This document shows positions 3,597 to 5,222 of a stretch of 5,222 nucleotides of DNA, one piece after another. The stretch comes from Deltaproteobacteria bacterium (GTDB lineage Bacteria > Desulfobacterota > Desulfuromonadia > Desulfuromonadales > Geopsychrobacteraceae): positions 1-5,222 of the forward strand of contig JAACTI010000253.1 of NCBI GenBank assembly GCA_009993495.1, given 5' to 3'. Under the pieces are notes generated by a model. That model was not told the origin of the DNA and searched no databases. It saw only the letters and a program-made list of their open reading frames with translations. Position 1 is the stretch's first letter. Every line of letters starts with the position of its first letter. A program made the translations under genes and the position numbers.

Positions 3597-5222
3597 AGAT
3601 CTCCTCCTGTTGGCGCTACGGCGACCGGCAACTTCAACCGCACCTTTGTTCCCTGACCAAGGCGGGATTCGAACTGCAGCTGCCCCTGGTGCTGTCTGAC
3701 AATGCGACTTGAAACGGACAGACCCAAGCCCGTGCCCCCAGTTTCACGACGCGTGGTAAAAAACGGATTGGTGATCTGCTCCAGATGTTCCGGGGCGATG
3801 CCGCGGCCCTGATCCTTGACCTCTACCACCAGGATTTGAGCGTCCGGATCAAAAAAGGTGCTGACACCAATTGCCCGGCTACGCTCGGGCAAAGCCTGAA
3901 GCGCATTCATAATCAGATTCAATACCACCTGCTCAATCTGCCGCAGGTTGCCGCAAACCTGGGGCAGGTTTTCTGCCAGTCGCAGCTCGAAGGCATCGGT
4001 CCCTTTACGCAAGGGGCCGTCAACCAACCGCACCGCAGCCGCCACGGCTTCATTCAGTTCAAAGATTTCGTGGAAAGCGGTAACTTCTACGCGGGAAAAA
4101 TCTTTCAGATCCCGCACAATATCACGTATATGCCCTGCCCCCCGGCGCATATCTTCAACCAGCTGGGGTACCTGAGCGCAGACCAGGGGATAATCGAGCC
4201 CACCAAGTTGCAGATCTTCGCTATCCGGCTCAAGCAGGGGCAGAGCGTCGGCCAGCAGATCGGCGACAAAATCGAGATTCCGCAAAATCATGCCATTGGG
4301 ATTATTGATTTCATGAGCCACTCCGGCGGCCAGTTCACCGATGGCGGCCAGGCGCGAAATTTGATCGGCCTGTTTGCGCAGGGCCTCTTTTTCGGTGACA
4401 TCGTTGGCGATGACCAGGCGGGCCCCCTGGCCATCGAAAAACATATCTTTCAGCACAATCTCAACCTGAAAAATCCGCCCGTCTTTACTGCGATGCCGCC
4501 AGATGCCCGCCTCCTGCTGCGGCTGCGGCTGGACGACAGATTCCTGCAAGCGTGCGACATCTTCTGCCGGGCGGATATCCATGATACTCATGGTCAGAAA
4601 TTCTTCGCGGCTGTAACCATATTTATCCACGGCGGTCTGGTTGACATCGACATAACGCAGGCTTTGCATATCGACCACCCACATGGGCAGGGGGGTGTTC
4701 TCGAACATATGCCGATAGCGCTCTTCAGAAAGCCGCAGGGCTTTTTCGTTGACAAGTTTTTCCGTGACATCGAAGGCGGAAGCCAGGATTGCAGTTCTGC
4801 CCTCACGGATGAAAGGAACCACATGGACATCAACCTGCAACCGGCTGCCGTCTTTGCGGCAGTGGGTCCAGACACCGACCGACCTGGGGGCCGGTTCCGA
4901 GCTGACCCCTTCCTGCACCAGACGGGCAACACCCTCACGCAGGGCCCCGGTGTCGCCTTCGGGACGCAGGTTGAGAATCGTCAGCTGCAAAAATTCTTCA
5001 CGGACATAGCCATACTGGCTTATGGCAGCGCGGTTGACATCGACAAACTTCAGCGTTTCGGCATCATAGACCCACATGGGAATCGGGCTGCCGTCAAAGA
5101 GCACCCGATAGCGTTCAACCAGCTTCTGATCGGCGTTTTTCATACGTTTGAGCAGATGCAAACCGATCATGCTGAAGAACAGGCCGGCGGTAATCGCCCA
5201 GCTCAAAAAATAGACGACACTC
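3593..5222 (-). CDS. Membrane-bound PAS-PAS sensor histidine kinase (5' end beyond right edge)
   Basis: This is the sensor partner of the adjacent response regulator. The frame is open to the right edge, so the N-terminus is missing. The TTG at 5206 is only an internal codon, because in-frame codons SVVYF precede it and continue a transmembrane helix (VVYFLSWAITAGLFFSMIGL). Counting from that TTG, KRMK at about 20-23 marks the cytoplasmic side. PAS 1 covers about 31-150 (ending FDVTEK) and PAS 2 about 161-273 (ending NDVTEK). The DHp domain has the H-box GVAHEINNPNG with phospho-acceptor H298 and a long second helix (IRDIVRDLKDFSR, 360-372). The ATPase domain has an N-box with N434, G1 DQGRGI (465-470), PFFTT (481-485) and G2 GTGLGLS (491-497). 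All catalytic motifs are intact, so it should autophosphorylate and phosphorylate D61 of the regulator. A periplasmic or multi-pass sensor domain probably lies upstream. Signal unknown. Confidence 0.96.
   Translation of the reverse strand, partial: SVVYFLSWAITAGLFFSMIGLHLLKRMKNADQKLVERYRVLFDGSPIPMWVYDAETLKFVDVNRAAISQYGYVREEFLQLTILNLRPEGDTGALREGVARLVQEGVSSEPAPRSVGVWTHCRKDGSRLQVDVHVVPFIREGRTAILASAFDVTEKLVNEKALRLSEERYRHMFENTPLPMWVVDMQSLRYVDVNQTAVDKYGYSREEFLTMSIMDIRPAEDVARLQESVVQPQPQQEAGIWRHRSKDGRIFQVEIVLKDMFFDGQGARLVIANDVTEKEALRKQADQISRLAAIGELAAGVAHEINNPNGMILRNLDFVADLLADALPLLEPDSEDLQLGGLDYPLVCAQVPQLVEDMRRGAGHIRDIVRDLKDFSRVEVTAFHEIFELNEAVAAAVRLVDGPLRKGTDAFELRLAENLPQVCGNLRQIEQVVLNLIMNALQALPERSRAIGVSTFFDPDAQILVVEVKDQGRGIAPEHLEQITNPFFTTRRETGGTGLGLSVSSRIVRQHQGQLQFESRLGQGTKVRLKLPVAVAPTGGDL

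Overview
The window looks like chromosomal DNA of a Gram-negative bacterium. The coding parts are moderately GC-rich and all three complete or partial protein genes with clear homology fit a Proteobacterium. A PAS-type sensor kinase with a long DHp region, paired with an NtrC-type sigma-54 activator, together with GAAG/CAGAG-type and REP-like intergenic repeats, most resembles the Desulfuromonadales/Geobacter group. That placement is an inference from style, not a database match.

All four recognisable genes lie on the minus strand. From right to left they are as follows. (1) Positions 5222-3593: a membrane-anchored sensor histidine kinase, cut by the right window edge, with two tandem, clearly duplicated PAS domains, a DHp domain (H-box) and a catalytic ATPase domain. 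(2) Positions 3596-2157: its partner response regulator, with receiver, AAA+ and Fis-type HTH domains. It is translationally coupled to the kinase by an ATGA overlap. (3) Positions 1090-647: a small winged-helix regulator of MarR type. (4) Positions 529 (or 577) to 1: the N-terminal part of an exported protein with a strong signal peptide, running off the left edge.

Between the response regulator and the MarR-like gene lies about 1.07 kb without a convincing gene. It has two parts. Positions 1130-1420 are strikingly AT-rich and probably hold regulatory sequence. Positions 1421-2156 contain a possible structured leader with a strong ribosome binding site and a 26-codon ORF, followed by a cluster of at least five different short repeats: a GAAG-unit repeat, a REP-like double hairpin, a CAGAG-unit repeat, a CACAGAG inverted repeat and a G-rich/C-rich inverted repeat.

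The most unusual structure is a perfect 31-bp direct repeat (1867-1897 and 2156-2186). The right copy is the last nine codons and stop of the response regulator gene. The left copy is a displaced duplicate of that gene end. The 258 bp between the copies carries three of the palindromic elements, so this looks like a sequence insertion at the 3' end of the gene that duplicated the gene terminus and left the protein intact.

Functionally, the kinase and regulator form a standard two-component sigma-54 circuit whose signal is sensed upstream of the visible sequence. The MarR-like regulator and the exported protein are neighbours in the same orientation and may be regulated together. I see no rRNA, tRNA, CRISPR array or transposase gene, and no clearly novel multi-gene system.
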